NCBI GenBank assembly: GCA_021324465.1
Contig: JAJPJB010000025.1
Location: 1 to 64,000 of the forward strand
Direction: 5' to 3'
DNA: 64,000 bases
Origin: Hyphomicrobiaceae bacterium
GTDB taxonomy: Bacteria > Pseudomonadota > Alphaproteobacteria > Rhizobiales > Xanthobacteraceae
Below the pieces are notes generated by a model. That model worked only from the letters and a program-made list of their open reading frames with translations, made no database searches and had not been told where the DNA came from. Positions within the stretch are counted from its first letter, which is position 1; the number at the start of each line of letters is the position of its first letter. The position numbers were made by a program, and so were the translations under genes. Of this stretch, positions 51,526 through 62,587 are shown one piece after another.

Positions 51526-52635
51526 TTGCGGGAGGCCGCGCGGCGCGCGCACAACTTGGCCTTTACCAATGAGCCGGTAACACGTTGCATCCCAGGCACA
51601 GCGGCGGAGGCAGGCTTGGACTGGTCGCCGGGCATCTCATACCTTTTTGGCCAGATCGATAAAGCGCTGTTGGCACCCGGCTCGGATGCCTCGTTGGCGT
51701 CATTGTGCTGCGCGCTGGTGATCGCGTTTGGCGTGCTCGCCGCGCGGCGCTACCGGAAAGGTCGCCGAATTCGGCTTCGAACCTTGCTGCGCGCGTTGTT
51801 CCCCCGTCGCATCCTGCGCAGCCGATCAAATATCGCCGATATCGGCTATTTCTATTTCAATGTCTTTCTATTTGGCCTCGTGCTCGGTTGGGCGATCTTA
51901 TCCTATATGGCAATCGGCCGTGCCATGACCGGCGCGCTCGTTGCGCTATTCGGCCCCATGCCGGCGGCACCTTTGCCCGCATTCGTCTCGAGAACAATCA
52001 TCACACTGATGCTGTTTCTGGCCTATGAGCTCGGCTATTGGGTCAACCATTACCTCAGTCACCGCATTCCGCTGCTGTGGGAATTCCATAAAGTGCATCA
52101 TTCGGCGACCGTGCTGACGCCGTTGACGAATTTCCGCGTCCATCCGGTCTATATGTGGATTTTTCTCAACATCCTTGCGATCTTCACCGGTCTCGCCAAC
52201 GGCACCGGCGACTACCTTCTCGGCCAAAATGCGAATCAATACGGCCTGTCGGAGACAAACATCATTCTCGTCTTTTTCATTTATCTCTATGTCCATCTGC
52301 AGCACTCGGAGCTTTGGATTGCATTCACCGGCCTCTTCGGCCGTCTATTCATGAGCCCGGCGCATCACCAGATTCACCACTCGAGAAATCCGGCTCACTT
52401 CAACAGGAATCTGGGAAGCTGTCTGGCCATATGGGATTGGATGTTCGGGACCTTGTATGTTCCCGCACGCGATCCCGAAAAGCTTGAATTCGGCGTCGAG
52501 CCGGATCGCGAGCACGCGCATACGATCAGAGGCGAGCTCGTGGCACCGTTCGCCGAAGCTGCACGCCTCCTCACCGGCCGGCCCTCGAAGCTGCCGCCGC
52601 AGCCGATCCCGCTGTCGGCCTCGCCCGAAGCGTAG
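51526..52635 (+). CDS. Fatty acid hydroxylase / sterol desaturase family protein
   Basis: A 369-aa di-iron membrane oxygenase. Histidine boxes: HYLSHR (about 174-179), HKVHHS (about 187-192) and HHQIHHS (about 279-285), plus YLYVHLQHSE. Four or more helices surround them. Substrates in the family include sterols, hopanoids and carotenoids; not predictable here. The TTG at 51526 is the only start that keeps the whole frame, but a later start within residues 1-60 is possible. Confidence 0.85.
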   Translation: MREAARRAHNLAFTNEPVTRCIPGTAAEAGLDWSPGISYLFGQIDKALLAPGSDASLASLCCALVIAFGVLAARRYRKGRRIRLRTLLRALFPRRILRSRSNIADIGYFYFNVFLFGLVLGWAILSYMAIGRAMTGALVALFGPMPAAPLPAFVSRTIITLMLFLAYELGYWVNHYLSHRIPLLWEFHKVHHSATVLTPLTNFRVHPVYMWIFLNILAIFTGLANGTGDYLLGQNANQYGLSETNIILVFFIYLYVHLQHSELWIAFTGLFGRLFMSPAHHQIHHSRNPAHFNRNLGSCLAIWDWMFGTLYVPARDPEKLEFGVEPDREHAHTIRGELVAPFAEAARLLTGRPSKLPPQPIPLSASPEA

Positions 52636-52662
52636 TATAGCTCGGCTCGCCCTGCGCCGTTC

Positions 52663-53562
52663 GTGCAAGCGCGAGCGAACTCCTGGTCCCCCGGAGCCTG
52701 GTCTCACTTGGCCTTCCGCCTTCCGCCTTCCGCCGCCGCCGTCGCTGCCGGCATTTCGCTCGGCATATCCGACGTTTTGGCGAAGCTCGTTTTGGCATCG
52801 GGCGCCGACGTCTTGTCGATGCTGTCGTTCCGCAGCGTCATCGGATTGGCTTTTGTCGCCGCATGGCTGGGCTTCGGACAAAAGCCGAAAGCCGATACCC
52901 GCCTGCGCATAATCTCGATGGCGAGCGGAGTGATGTTCGCCGGACTCATATTTTGTTTGTTCAAAGCGATCGAGGCGATCGATGTGCCCACAGCGGTGCT
53001 GTCGTATTTCACTTATCCGCTCTTGACCGGCATCGGCGCCTCGCTGTTGGGCTTCGAGCCGCTGCGCATTAGGGGCGTGCTCTGCGCGCTTGCCGCCTTT
53101 CTCGGTCTCGGCGTCATGATCGGCGCCCATCCGGCGGGCCTTGCCATTGCCGGCGTCGTCTATGGGATCGGCGCCGCCTGCTGCCGGACCGGCGTGCTGC
53201 TCGCAACCCGCGCCTGGCTCATGGGCGCCGATGCGCGGCTGACGACCTGGTATTCGATGATCTCCTCGACCGCCTTGTTCATCGCGGTGTCGCTTGCAAA
53301 AAACTCCTGGCACATGCCGCAGAGCGGCCCGGGCTGGTCGTGCCTCATCGTGCTGAGCTTCGCCACCACGGCCGCCATTCTGTTGGTCTTCATCTCGACA
53401 GTCCGCATCGGACCATTCCGCACCGCATTGATCATGCATCTTGAGCCGCTGTTTGCGATGATCACGAGCGCACTCCTTCTTTCCGAGGTGATTACGCCGC
53501 TCCAAGGCCTCGGCAGCGCGATCATGCTGGCGGCTTTGATTGCGTTCCAGATCTGGCGATAA
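52663..53562 (+). CDS. EamA/DMT-family transporter
   Basis: A 299-aa inner-membrane protein with about ten helices in two EamA repeats (start of the first near [20 protein letters not shown], second near [20 protein letters not shown]). Probably a metabolite exporter. It follows the desaturase gene by 27 bp, so they may be co-transcribed. The exact start is uncertain by up to about 20 codons. Confidence 0.82.
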   Translation: MQARANSWSPGAWSHLAFRLPPSAAAVAAGISLGISDVLAKLVLASGADVLSMLSFRSVIGLAFVAAWLGFGQKPKADTRLRIISMASGVMFAGLIFCLFKAIEAIDVPTAVLSYFTYPLLTGIGASLLGFEPLRIRGVLCALAAFLGLGVMIGAHPAGLAIAGVVYGIGAACCRTGVLLATRAWLMGADARLTTWYSMISSTALFIAVSLAKNSWHMPQSGPGWSCLIVLSFATTAAILLVFISTVRIGPFRTALIMHLEPLFAMITSALLLSEVITPLQGLGSAIMLAALIAFQIWR

Positions 53563-53638
53563 CGACACGCAAATAGGTTGCGGCGCCCGCGTCGCCGATG
53601 CGCTAAGATCGACGGCAACAGAAACAAGGGAGACGCCT

Positions 53639-54766
53639 ATGGACACACCAAGCGGCGCGATTGCGCATGATGGCGACGGGGCCGAGCAGTATTCGGCTAG
53701 GCGATTGAGGCTCGGCTGCGGGTTTCACTCGTCGCGACGGCAATTTCTGGCAGGTGCCGCTGCGTTCGGCGCCGCGGCGGCGTTGCCGGACGAACAGTCA
53801 TCGGCGCAAGCGGCACCGGAAAAACTGATCGACACGCATCATCACTTCTATCCACCGGCCTACCAGAAGTCGTGGGCGGATTGGGAGGATCAGCGGAAAA
53901 TCCCGCACCTTGGCGTGCAGCTGGCTTGGACCAAGAACAAAGATTTGGAGGAGATGGACAGGAACGGCATTACCACCAGCATCCTGTCTTTGCCGTCGAC
54001 GCCGGGCGTTTGGTTCGACACCGATGCGCAGACGGCGCACGACATGGCGCGGCTGTGCTGCGATTTCGCCGCCGAGATGGTTCAGAGCAGGCCCGGCCGC
54101 TACGGCCTGTTCGCGCCGCTGTCGATGCTGGAAACAGATGCGACGCTCAAGGAAATCGAATACGCCTTCGACACGCTCAAAGCCGACGGTGTCAATCTGC
54201 AGACCAACTACGGCGACAAGTGGCTGGGCGATCCCGCTTACAGGCCGATCCTGGAAGAGCTCAACCGGCGCAAGGCCGTCGTTTATGTGCATCCGCTGGT
54301 CGCGAGCTGTTGCGCGCGTCTCAGCGTCGGCGCGTTCCCGGCGGTGATCGAAGTGCCGCACGACACGACGCGCACCATAGTCAGTCTTCTGCTCAGCGGC
54401 ACTTTCACGCAGCTGCGGGAAATCAAATGGCTGTTCTCGCATGCCGGCGGAACCATCCCGTTTCTCGCCGGCCGCATCGAAGCCTTCTATGACCAGAAAG
54501 GCCGCGCACCCGGCGGCTTTGCCCCGGACGGCATCGAGACCGTGTTTCGCCGTCTCCACTATGACACGGCAAATGCGACCCATCCGGCGGCAATCGCGGC
54601 GCTGACCAGCATGGTGCCGTTCTCGCAAATCACCTATGGCACCGATTATCCGTATTTCCCGCTCAATCAGATCGAGAACCTGCGGCGGCTCAATCTTTCC
54701 GCCGACAATCTCGCGGCCATCGCCAGTGGCAACGCCGCGCGACTGCTGCCGCGCCTCAATGCCTGA
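53639..54766 (+). CDS. Tat-exported amidohydrolase (metal-dependent, TIM barrel)
   Basis: A 375-aa amidohydrolase-2 family enzyme, related to ACMSD/decarboxylase-like hydrolases. A twin-arginine leader ([20 protein letters not shown], about 32-51) precedes the catalytic domain. Metal ligands: DTHHHFYP near the start, HPL in [12 protein letters not shown], His in WLFSHAGG, and Asp in YGTDYPY. GGGAG site before the ATG at 53639. Substrate unknown. Confidence 0.88.
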   Translation: MDTPSGAIAHDGDGAEQYSARRLRLGCGFHSSRRQFLAGAAAFGAAAALPDEQSSAQAAPEKLIDTHHHFYPPAYQKSWADWEDQRKIPHLGVQLAWTKNKDLEEMDRNGITTSILSLPSTPGVWFDTDAQTAHDMARLCCDFAAEMVQSRPGRYGLFAPLSMLETDATLKEIEYAFDTLKADGVNLQTNYGDKWLGDPAYRPILEELNRRKAVVYVHPLVASCCARLSVGAFPAVIEVPHDTTRTIVSLLLSGTFTQLREIKWLFSHAGGTIPFLAGRIEAFYDQKGRAPGGFAPDGIETVFRRLHYDTANATHPAAIAALTSMVPFSQITYGTDYPYFPLNQIENLRRLNLSADNLAAIASGNAARLLPRLNA

Positions 54767-54983
54767 CCCGGCACGCTCAACGTCTGAAAATCCGGCGACG
54801 CGCCGCACGCCTCGCCGGTCGCCCATCGGGCGCAGCATGTGGCTTCACAGTGCGGCTTCATATTGAATTGAAATGCAGTTGATCTGCGGCGGCCTGCCGT
54901 GTCACAAACTCGGCGGGTTTCGCGCTCACGAATCGCCGGGTATTCGCATCAAATGCATGTGCTAATGCGGTGAGGTTGGAACC

Positions 54984-55217
54984 ATGCGCGGGTTCCACAA
55001 CAACTCGTTTGACCCTCAGACGCTTGTCGTTCTGGAAGCGGCCTTCGACGAAGCGTGGCTGACGCTGAAAGCGATCGGCAACACGACGGTGAAGCCCGAT
55101 GAGCTTGCACGCTGCGTGCTCCGCCTGGCAATGGAAGGCGAGCGCGATCCTGTCGCCTTGCACGACGGCGCGCTCAAAGGTCTACTGCCGGCCACTGCCT
55201 GGCGCGAGGCGAGCTGA
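54984..55217 (+). CDS. Small conserved hypothetical protein
   Basis: A 77-aa helical acidic protein starting MRGFHNNSFDPQTLVVLEAA. Proteins of this pattern (short, FD..TL..L..AFDEAW) are common in Bradyrhizobium-like genomes. Function unknown. Confidence 0.65.
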   Translation: MRGFHNNSFDPQTLVVLEAAFDEAWLTLKAIGNTTVKPDELARCVLRLAMEGERDPVALHDGALKGLLPATAWREAS

Positions 55218-55264
55218 TGCCGCCCTTGTCATACTTGGGACGATCGCTTGTTATACTTTAGACG

Positions 55265-55978
55265 ATGATGGAGCATCCCGCCCGCGGTTACGTCAAGCCG
55301 GATTTCAAGCATATCGAGACCTGGGTCTTCGATCTCGACAACACGCTCTATCCGCATCATCTCAATCTGTGGCAGCAGGTCGACGAGCGCATCCGCGATT
55401 ACATCGTGCGCTTCCTCAATGTCACGCACGATCAGGCCTTTCGCCTGCAGAAGGACTATTACAAACGCTACGGTACGACACTGCGCGGCCTGATGGCCGA
55501 GCACGGACTCGAGCCGGACGAGTTTCTCGAGATCGTCCATCAGATCGATTATTCGCCGCTCACGCCGAACCCGGCGCTCGGCGCCGTGATTGCGCAATTG
55601 CCCGGCCGCAAGCTCATTCTCACCAATGGCACGCGGCACCATGCCGACGCGGTGCTGCGGCAGCTCGACATTCACCAACATTTCGACGACGTGTTCGATA
55701 TCAAAGCGGCGGAGCTCGAGCCGAAGCCGAATGCAATCGTCTATGAGCGCTTTCTCGCGCGCCATCAGGTCGATCCGGCGACGGCGGCCTTGTTCGAGGA
55801 TCTCGCTCGCAACCTCGAAGTGCCGCATGCGCTGGGCATGACCACCGTGCTGGTCGTGCCGCAGGGCGCGCGCGTCGTGCTGCGCGAAGAATGGGAGCTC
55901 GCCGGCCGTGATGCGCCGCATGTCGATTATGTCACCGAGGATCTCGCGGGATTTCTGCGGAATATCGCGGGACCGTAG
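55265..55978 (+). CDS. HAD-family pyrimidine 5'-nucleotidase
   Basis: A 237-aa HAD hydrolase of the SDT1/pyrimidine 5'-nucleotidase group. Motif I is [12 protein letters not shown] (about 20-31), motif II LTNGTR, the motif III Lys lies in AELEPKPN, and motif IV is FEDLARN. It removes phosphate from UMP or CMP in relatives. It stands before dapD as in Rhodopseudomonas-type genomes. Confidence 0.9.
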   Translation: MMEHPARGYVKPDFKHIETWVFDLDNTLYPHHLNLWQQVDERIRDYIVRFLNVTHDQAFRLQKDYYKRYGTTLRGLMAEHGLEPDEFLEIVHQIDYSPLTPNPALGAVIAQLPGRKLILTNGTRHHADAVLRQLDIHQHFDDVFDIKAAELEPKPNAIVYERFLARHQVDPATAALFEDLARNLEVPHALGMTTVLVVPQGARVVLREEWELAGRDAPHVDYVTEDLAGFLRNIAGP

Positions 55979-55986
55979 CCTGCCTT

Positions 55987-56042
55987 GAGCGCGGCGAAAC
56001 CGAGGAAGCGACGGCACGGTTGTCCCTGGTTTCGCCTCGCTC
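55987..56042. repeat. REP-like inverted repeat before dapD
   Basis: Arms GAGCGCGGCGAAACC (55987-56001) and GGTTTCGCCTCGCTC (56028-56042), one mismatch, around 26 bp. The left arm recurs in the element at 40305-40320 after yidC, so it belongs to a dispersed family. Confidence 0.6.
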
Positions 56043-56109
56043 GACCAAGCGCGATTACTTGACATCCTCGGTTCCTGCCCCGACAAACCGCGCAGCAGGG
56101 ACCATTTTC

Positions 56110-56967
56110 ATGTCGCAAGCCGGGATTGCAGAAGACCTCGTCGCAGCCATTGACGTCGCTTTCGAGCGGCGCGACCAGATCGGCCCCTCGACCAAAGGCG
56201 AAGTGCGAGAGGCCGTTGATCGGGCGCTCGCTCTACTCGACCGCGGCGCCGCGCGTGTCGCCGAACGAGCTGCCGACGGCACGTGGAAGGTCAATCAGTG
56301 GCTGAAAAAGGCCGTGCTGCTGTCGTTTCGCCTGAACGACATGACGGTCATTCCCGGCGGCCCGGGCCGGGCGGTGTGGTGGGACAAGGTGCCGTCGAAA
56401 TTCGACGGCTGGGATGACAACAGTTTCCGCGGGGCCGGCTTCCGCGCGGTGCCGGGCTGCGTCGTGCGCCGCTCCGCCTATATTGCGCCCGGCGTCGTAC
56501 TGATGCCGTCCTTTGTCAATCTTGGCGCCTATGTGGATTCCGGAACCATGATCGACACCTGGGCGACGGTCGGCTCCTGCGCGCAAATCGGCAAGAACTG
56601 TCATATCTCTGGCGGGGCCGGCATCGGCGGCGTGCTCGAGCCGCTGCAGGCCGGTCCGGTGATCATCGAGGACAACTGCTTCATCGGCGCGCGATCGGAG
56701 GTGGCCGAAGGCGTGATCGTGCGCGAAGGCCCGGTCTTGTCGATGGGCGTGTTTCTCGGCGCCTCGACCAAGGTCATCGATCGCAACAGCGGCGAGGTTC
56801 TGCAGGGTGAAGTGCCGCCGTATTCGGTCGTCGTGCCGGGATCACTGCCGGGGAGGCCGAACAAAAAGGGCGACGCGGCGCCGAGCCTCTATTGCGCCGT
56901 GATCGTCAAGCGCGTCGACGAGAAGACTCGCGCCAAGACCAGCATCAACGAGTTGCTGCGAGATTGA
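56110..56967 (+). CDS. dapD: Tetrahydrodipicolinate N-succinyltransferase
   Basis: A 285-aa enzyme of lysine and meso-diaminopimelate synthesis. An N-terminal helical domain (about 1-105) is followed by the left-handed beta-helix made of hexapeptide repeats ([16 protein letters not shown] and others) and a C-terminal tail ending TSINELLRD. The ATG at 56110 gives the family length. With dapE 460 bp on it supplies the succinylase branch. Confidence 0.95.
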   Translation: MSQAGIAEDLVAAIDVAFERRDQIGPSTKGEVREAVDRALALLDRGAARVAERAADGTWKVNQWLKKAVLLSFRLNDMTVIPGGPGRAVWWDKVPSKFDGWDDNSFRGAGFRAVPGCVVRRSAYIAPGVVLMPSFVNLGAYVDSGTMIDTWATVGSCAQIGKNCHISGGAGIGGVLEPLQAGPVIIEDNCFIGARSEVAEGVIVREGPVLSMGVFLGASTKVIDRNSGEVLQGEVPPYSVVVPGSLPGRPNKKGDAAPSLYCAVIVKRVDEKTRAKTSINELLRD

Positions 56968-56994
56968 AGCGCCGGCGGCTGCACGCGACGTGTC

Positions 56995-57423
56995 ATGGAT
57001 TGGGCTTTTCTCTTCAACACTTTCGACGGCCGCATCAGTCGTAAGACATTCTGGATTGCGATCGCGACGCTCACGGTCGTCGAGATCCTCGCCCATTTCC
57101 TGGCGATACAGATTCAGGGCGATCGGCTCAGCGCCATCGTCGATCTGGCCTTCGTCTATCCGGAATTTGCCGTCACCGTGAAACGCGCGCACGACCGTAA
57201 TATGCCGGTTCTGTTTCTCATCGCTTTCTTCAGCGCGAGCGCATTTCTGGATCTGCTGACGGTTATGCAAATGACCGGGACCGACGAGCAGCCGAGCGCG
57301 ATATCGGTGCTGATCGCGGTGCCGTTCACGATCTTGGCGCTGTTCCTGCTGGTCGAACTCGGCTTCCGCCGCGGCGTACCCGGCCCGAACCAGTATGGGC
57401 CGGATCCGTTGGGCACGATATGA
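56995..57423 (+). CDS. DUF805 membrane protein
   Basis: A 142-aa membrane protein with the DUF805 pattern: [17 protein letters not shown] at the start, then four helices and [14 protein letters not shown] at the end. Function unknown; conserved between dapD and dapE in relatives. It ends two bases before the dapE start. Confidence 0.88.
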   Translation: MDWAFLFNTFDGRISRKTFWIAIATLTVVEILAHFLAIQIQGDRLSAIVDLAFVYPEFAVTVKRAHDRNMPVLFLIAFFSASAFLDLLTVMQMTGTDEQPSAISVLIAVPFTILALFLLVELGFRRGVPGPNQYGPDPLGTI

Positions 57424-57424
57424 G

Positions 57425-58585
57425 ATGGCGATGACCGCCGATCCTGTTGCTATTGCCCGCGATCTGATTCGCTGCCCCTCGGTAACGCCTGAGGACGGCG
57501 GCGCGCTCGGTTTTTTGCAGGGGCTTTTGGAGCAAGCCGGCTTCACCGTGCATCGCACGATCTTTACCGAGCCCGGGACGGTGCCGATCGATAACCTTTA
57601 TGCGCGGATTGGCCTCGCCAAGCCGAATCTGCTGTTTGCCGGCCATACCGACGTCGTCCCGGCCGGCAACGAAGCGGCGTGGTCGCATCCGCCTTTTGCC
57701 GGTGAAGTCGCGGGTGACATACTCTACGGCCGCGGCGCCGTCGACATGAAGGGCGGCATCGCCTGTTTTGTTGCCGCCGCGCTCGATTATCTCGCCGCCA
57801 ACGGCGGCAAGCCGAAGGGCTCGCTTTCGCTGCTCATCACCGGTGACGAGGAAAGCGTCGCCGTGAACGGCACCATCAAGCTTCTGAAATGGGCGGCCGA
57901 GCGCGGCCAAACCTTTGACCACTGCATTCTGGGCGAGCCGAGCAATGTCGAGGTGCTGGGCGACACGATCAAAGCCGGCCGCCGCGGGTCGCTCAACGGC
58001 ACATTGATCGTCACCGGGCGGCAAGGCCACGTCGCCTATCCCGAACGCGCCGACAATCCGATCCGCGGTCTGATCACGCTGATGGCGGCGCTGCAAGCGC
58101 CGCTCGACGAGGGCAGCGCGCATTTCTCCCCGTCCAATCTCGAATTCACCTCGGTGGATGTCGGCAATACCACGGTGAACCTCATTCCGGGCGAAGCCCG
58201 AGCGCGTTTCAATATTCGCTACAACGACCGCCACAGCCAGGCCGCGCTCAAGACCTTGATCGAGCATCGCGCCCAAGCCGCCGCGGGCGGCCGCGTGCAC
58301 TACACATTCGAATGGCAGCGGTCGAATGCCGACGTCTTTATCACCAAGCCCGGGCCCTTCACTGATCTCGCCATTGCCGCTATCGCCGAAGTCACCGGCC
58401 GCACGCCACAGCTTTCGACCAGCGGCGGTACGTCGGATGCGCGGTTCATCAAGGATTATTGTCCGGTGTTGGAATTCGGCCTTGTGGGGCAAACCATGCA
58501 TGCGGTCGATGAGCGCACCCCGGTCGCCGACCTCATCGCCCTGACGGCGATCTATAGGCGTATCATCGAGAAATATTTTGCGTGA
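57425..58585 (+). CDS. dapE: Succinyl-diaminopimelate desuccinylase
   Basis: A 386-aa M20 zinc peptidase-fold enzyme that cleaves succinyl-LL-diaminopimelate. Zinc ligands: His in [13 protein letters not shown] (about 69), Asp in RGAVDMKGG (about 102), Glu pair in TGDEESVA, and a C-terminal His in GQTMHAVDE. The start may be 57425 or 57431. It follows the DUF805 gene closely and completes the dapD step. Confidence 0.94.
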   Translation: MAMTADPVAIARDLIRCPSVTPEDGGALGFLQGLLEQAGFTVHRTIFTEPGTVPIDNLYARIGLAKPNLLFAGHTDVVPAGNEAAWSHPPFAGEVAGDILYGRGAVDMKGGIACFVAAALDYLAANGGKPKGSLSLLITGDEESVAVNGTIKLLKWAAERGQTFDHCILGEPSNVEVLGDTIKAGRRGSLNGTLIVTGRQGHVAYPERADNPIRGLITLMAALQAPLDEGSAHFSPSNLEFTSVDVGNTTVNLIPGEARARFNIRYNDRHSQAALKTLIEHRAQAAAGGRVHYTFEWQRSNADVFITKPGPFTDLAIAAIAEVTGRTPQLSTSGGTSDARFIKDYCPVLEFGLVGQTMHAVDERTPVADLIALTAIYRRIIEKYFA

Positions 58586-58701
58586 GTGTCATTTCATTCT
58601 GGGGCCGGCGCAAGGCGGCAATCGCGATCCATCGTCCCTGCACTTCCGGAAGAATTTCCTCAGATTGTGTATTTCCTCAGATTGTTTTGCAGCGCTCGTG
58701 G

Positions 58702-59973
58702 CTATGGATTCCGGGCTCCGCGCCTGTCCGCGGCTCCGGAATGACGGACGGCGATCACCTGGTCCGCGGCGGCGACGCCGGTGAGAAATCCGCCATGCGC
58801 GGTTGAGAAATCGTGCGGCGAACAGGCCTCGCCGGCAAAGAAGAGTCGGTTATCGACCGGCGCGGCGAGTACAGCGCGGCAATCGGCAAAGCCCGGCAGC
58901 GCGAAAGAATACGAGCCGAGTGCGAACGGATCCTGTCCCCATTGATGCACGCGGATCGGCCTGATGCGTTTTGCAAAATCATTGCCGAATAGCCCTGTGA
59001 GCTCGAAGGCGGCATAATCGAAGAACGCTTCCTCACCCTTAGCTTCGAGCTCCGCCGCCAATCCGCCGGCGAAATAGACCTCGATCTGCGGCCGGCCGAA
59101 CGGCCGGAAGTGATAACCGCCGGTGCCTTTGCGGTCGGTGCGGCCGAACAGCCGCGTCTCCTTGTCAAATTCTTCGGCCCGTTCCAGCGACAAGAAAAGC
59201 TTGTCGGCAAGACCCAGCGGCAAGCCGCGCGCCGCCTCGGTTTTTTCCGGCAATGCCGGCGTGAACGCAATGCGCTCGGCCGCAAGCACCGCGCTCGGAA
59301 CGGTAATGATCACCTGATCCGCGGTAATGCCGCCTTTGTGCGTTTCGACGTGCAACCGCCTGCCTCGATGATCAATGGCGGTAACCGGGCAATCGAGCAT
59401 CATAGGCAAATCCGCACCATGGTCGCTGACGAGGGCGCCGTAGCCTTTGAAGACCCGGTAGTTGATTCCACTGTCCTCGTAACGATCGAAATCCTTCACC
59501 GAAAGCCGATCGAGATCGGCGCCGCTGATATAGGTCCCGATGGCATTGATCAGGCCGTTCCAACGGCTGTTTGGATCGAGCAAAGTGGATACTGCGACGT
59601 CGTTCTGATCGTCGGCGGCGCGAGCGACGCGCCCGAAAAAATCCGCAAGTGCTTTGCGATAGTCCTTTTGATCGGCGCGCGAGAAGCCGAATTCAAGCGG
59701 CGGACGCGTCCAGGGCGGCGGCGTCTCGTCGATAGCGGCCCGCTGCTGCTTTGCAACCTTCACCCACGGATTGCGATCGGCCGAATGCAGCCACCCACAG
59801 CCGAGATCGAGCGCGTTGCCGGCAGGGTCGATCACGGTCCAAGCGCGGCCGCCAAGGCGTTGGCGCGCTTCAACGAGGAGACAGCGAACCGCAGCCTGCT
59901 GAAGCCGTTTCGCCGCGGCGACGCCGGCTGCGCCGCCGCCGATGACGACGACCTCAACATCGCTGTCCGGCAT
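58702..59973 (-). CDS. FAD-dependent amine oxidase (MAO-like)
   Basis: A 423-aa flavin monoamine oxidase-fold protein. The dinucleotide motif VVVIGGGAAGVAAAKRL is at about 7-23, followed by ARQRLGGRAWTV. The C-terminal FAD motif LFFAGEACSPHDFSTAHGGF is near 375-394. The ATG at 59973 (MPDSDVEVV) is the natural start. Substrate unknown; no signal peptide. Confidence 0.88.
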   Translation of the reverse strand: MPDSDVEVVVIGGGAAGVAAAKRLQQAAVRCLLVEARQRLGGRAWTVIDPAGNALDLGCGWLHSADRNPWVKVAKQQRAAIDETPPPWTRPPLEFGFSRADQKDYRKALADFFGRVARAADDQNDVAVSTLLDPNSRWNGLINAIGTYISGADLDRLSVKDFDRYEDSGINYRVFKGYGALVSDHGADLPMMLDCPVTAIDHRGRRLHVETHKGGITADQVIITVPSAVLAAERIAFTPALPEKTEAARGLPLGLADKLFLSLERAEEFDKETRLFGRTDRKGTGGYHFRPFGRPQIEVYFAGGLAAELEAKGEEAFFDYAAFELTGLFGNDFAKRIRPIRVHQWGQDPFALGSYSFALPGFADCRAVLAAPVDNRLFFAGEACSPHDFSTAHGGFLTGVAAADQVIAVRHSGAADRRGARNP

Positions 59974-60068
59974 AGCTACTGCTCCGAGCGCGCCAGCATG
60001 AAGAACCAAGGTCAAAACCCGTAAACGACAATTTCTGATCGCTTCGCGCCGTCGATCGGTTACAACGG

Positions 60069-60147
60069 TTCCGAACAAATCAGGCTGTCAAGGGCACCTT
60101 TGACTCCGTGCGGCGGCTTTGCCGCTGACAGCCTGAATTGTTCGGAA
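60069..60147. repeat. 79-bp near-perfect palindrome
   Basis: 22-bp arms (60069-60090 and 60126-60147, outer ends TTCCGAACAA and TTGTTCGGAA) with one mismatch around 35 bp that itself contains GCGGC/GCCGC. It lies in the gap between truA (ends 60251) and the amine oxidase (starts 59973), both leftward. Candidate extragenic element or terminator of truA. Confidence 0.65.
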
Positions 60148-60250
60148 AAGGACGGTGGCCGTTGTGATCGACGGCCGGTCCTGGCGGCAGCCAGGCATGA
60201 TAGGCCGATTCTCGGAGTCAGTGCTGGTCGCCCATTTATGAATTTCGACC

Positions 60251-60988
60251 CTAATAGTCCACGCGCATGAGATAAAGGCCGTGCGGCGGCGCGACCTGGC
60301 CGCAAGCGGTGCGGTCCCGAGCCGCAAGCGCGGCCGCGAGATCGTTTGCGCGCCATTTGCCTTCACCAACGTGAACCAGTGAGCCGACCATAGAGCGCAC
60401 CTGGTGTTGCAGAAAGGAACGTGCCGAGGCGGTCACGCGAATTTCATCGCCGTCACGCGCGACGTCGAGCCGGTCGAGCGTCTTCACCGGCGATCTGGCC
60501 TGGCACTCGGTCGAGCGGAAGGTGGTGAAGTCGTGCTTGCCGATCAGCCGCTGCGCCGATTCATGCATCGCCGCGCTGTCGAGCGGGCGCGGCACACGCC
60601 AAGCGCGATTTTGCTCGAGCGCAAGATCGGCGCGTCGATTGATGATGCGATAGAGATAATGCCGCTTTCGCGCCGAGAAGCGCGCATCAAAATCGGCGGT
60701 CACGCGCTCCGCCTTCAGCACCGCAACGGGTTGCGGGCGCAAATGGAAATTGATGGCATCGCGCACCGTGTCATCGTCCCACTGCCTGCTTAGATCGACG
60801 TGCGCGACTTGGGCGAGCGCATGCACGCCGGTATCGGTGCGCCCGGCGCCGGAAACAGTGACGCGCTCGCCGGTGAACGCGGAAATAGCGTCGGTGAGCG
60901 CGCCTTGCACCGAGGGACCATTGTCCTGCGCCTGCCATCCGATGAACGGCGTCCCGTCATATTCAATGGTGAGCTTGTAGCGCGGCAT
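60251..60988 (-). CDS. truA: tRNA pseudouridine(38-40) synthase
   Basis: A 245-aa TruA. The catalytic Asp lies in [14 protein letters not shown] (about residue 52), and the Arg/Tyr motif in RHYLYRI follows. It isomerises U38-40 in tRNA anticodon arms. It is 15 bp downstream of fmt, so def-fmt-truA form one operon. Confidence 0.95.
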   Translation of the reverse strand: MPRYKLTIEYDGTPFIGWQAQDNGPSVQGALTDAISAFTGERVTVSGAGRTDTGVHALAQVAHVDLSRQWDDDTVRDAINFHLRPQPVAVLKAERVTADFDARFSARKRHYLYRIINRRADLALEQNRAWRVPRPLDSAAMHESAQRLIGKHDFTTFRSTECQARSPVKTLDRLDVARDGDEIRVTASARSFLQHQVRSMVGSLVHVGEGKWRANDLAAALAARDRTACGQVAPPHGLYLMRVDY

Positions 60989-61003
60989 GGGCTGCGCCCG
61001 CGC

Positions 61004-61927
61004 TCAGTTCAGGACTTCGCCGCGGCGGATCGGCATGCCGCGCAGGAATTCGTCGGCCTGCATTGGCTGCCTGCCAGCGCGTTGCAGTTCGACCAGCCGC
61101 ACCGCACCCTCGCCGCAGGCGATCGTGAGCTTGTCGTCGAGCACTGTGCCGGGGGCGCCGGCGCCCTCGCCTTTCGTGCTACGCAGCACTTTGATGCGGC
61201 CCGTCTCGCCGAATTCGAACCAGGCGCCCGGAAAAGGAGACAACCCGCGGCAATGGTTGTGAACCATGCTCCACGGTTTGGTCCAATCAATGCGTGTCTC
61301 GCTTTTGTCGATCTTGGTGGCGTAGGTCACACCTTCAGCGGCCTGCGGCGTCAATTGCAGCTGACCCTTCTCCAAAGCGGCAAGCGTACGCAGCATCAGA
61401 TCGGCGCCGAGCCGGGCCAACGTGTCGTGCAGCTCGCCGGTCGTCGCATCGGGCCCGATCGCAACCCGCTCGGCCATGGCGATAGGTCCCGCATCGAGGC
61501 TCTCTTCCATTTTCATCGCCATCACGCCCGTCTCGCTGTCGCCGGCCAGGATAGCGCGATGGATCGGCGCAGCGCCGCGCCAGCGCGGCAACAGCGAAGC
61601 ATGCAGGTTGAAGCAGCCGAACGGAAAAGCATCAAGAATCAGCTTCGGCAGAATGAGCCCATAAGCGACGACGACGGCGGCGGCGGCGCCGTGAGTGCGC
61701 ATGGCATCGGCAGCCGTGGCGCCTTTCAGCGTGTTCGGCGTGAGGACCGGCAATCCAAAGCGCTGCGCGTTGATGGCGACCGGCGATGGCCGCTCGGCCA
61801 TGCCCCGGCCCGCCGGCTGCGGCGGGCGGGTATAGACAGCGGCCACATCATGACCAGCGCCAACGATCTCAGTAAGCGTGGGCACGGCGAAATCCGGCGT
61901 ACCCATGAAGACGAGGCGCAATGCCAA
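61004..61927 (-). CDS. fmt: Methionyl-tRNA formyltransferase
   Basis: A 307-aa enzyme. Begins [18 protein letters not shown]; the formyl-transfer site is in [15 protein letters not shown] (about 106-120), and Asp in [12 protein letters not shown] follows. The start is a TTG directly after the def stop; no ATG or GTG fits the conserved N-terminus except an internal ATG that would delete the first strand. Confidence 0.94.
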   Translation of the reverse strand: MALRLVFMGTPDFAVPTLTEIVGAGHDVAAVYTRPPQPAGRGMAERPSPVAINAQRFGLPVLTPNTLKGATAADAMRTHGAAAAVVVAYGLILPKLILDAFPFGCFNLHASLLPRWRGAAPIHRAILAGDSETGVMAMKMEESLDAGPIAMAERVAIGPDATTGELHDTLARLGADLMLRTLAALEKGQLQLTPQAAEGVTYATKIDKSETRIDWTKPWSMVHNHCRGLSPFPGAWFEFGETGRIKVLRSTKGEGAGAPGTVLDDKLTIACGEGAVRLVELQRAGRQPMQADEFLRGMPIRRGEVLN

Positions 61928-62458
61928 TCACGCCTCCTCCTTCTTCATCGCCGACTCTTTGGCCGCCTTGGTGAATTTCTTGACGACCCGATCGCGCTTG
62001 AGCTTGGAGAGATAATCGATGAACAGCACGCCATTGGTGTGATCGATCTCGTGCTGCAGGCAGGTCGCGAGCAGGCCCTTGGCTTTGATCTCGTGGCTTT
62101 TGCCGTCGAGGTCGAGATATTTGACCTTCACCTCGGCCGGCCGCTCGACCTCCTCGTAATATTCCGGGATCGAAAGGCACCCCTCCTCGTATTTGGCCCT
62201 TTCTTCCGACGCCCAAATGATCTCCGGATTGATGAAGACCTGCGGCTTATGGTCTTCCTCCTTCTTTGACAGGTCCATGGTGACGACGCGCTTGGCGACG
62301 CCAAGCTGGATCGCCGCAAGCCCGATGCCGGGCGCGGCATACATGGTCTCGAACATGTCATCGACCAGTTTCTTGATGCCAGCATCGATCTTCTGCACCG
62401 GCTCGGATTTGAGCCGCAGCCGCTTGTCGGGAATTTTGATGATTTCTCGGATCGCCAT
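61928..62458 (-). CDS. def: Peptide deformylase
   Basis: A 176-aa deformylase with all three motifs: [10 protein letters not shown] (about 45-54), EEGCLSIP (about 94-101) and the metal site QHEIDHTNG (about 137-145). It removes the formyl group from new proteins. Start [11 protein letters not shown] at 62458; fmt follows without a gap. Confidence 0.96.
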   Translation of the reverse strand: MAIREIIKIPDKRLRLKSEPVQKIDAGIKKLVDDMFETMYAAPGIGLAAIQLGVAKRVVTMDLSKKEEDHKPQVFINPEIIWASEERAKYEEGCLSIPEYYEEVERPAEVKVKYLDLDGKSHEIKAKGLLATCLQHEIDHTNGVLFIDYLSKLKRDRVVKKFTKAAKESAMKKEEA

Positions 62459-62587
62459 GGTTTTCGCGATGTAAGGCGTGGTGAAAGCGGGGTCAATGCG
62501 GGCCCGGCGCACCGCGCGCTTGACTTCTCGCGAATATCCATGTTCGCTGTTTGTTCTTCATTTACCCGAATCGCTTACAATGCGCGC

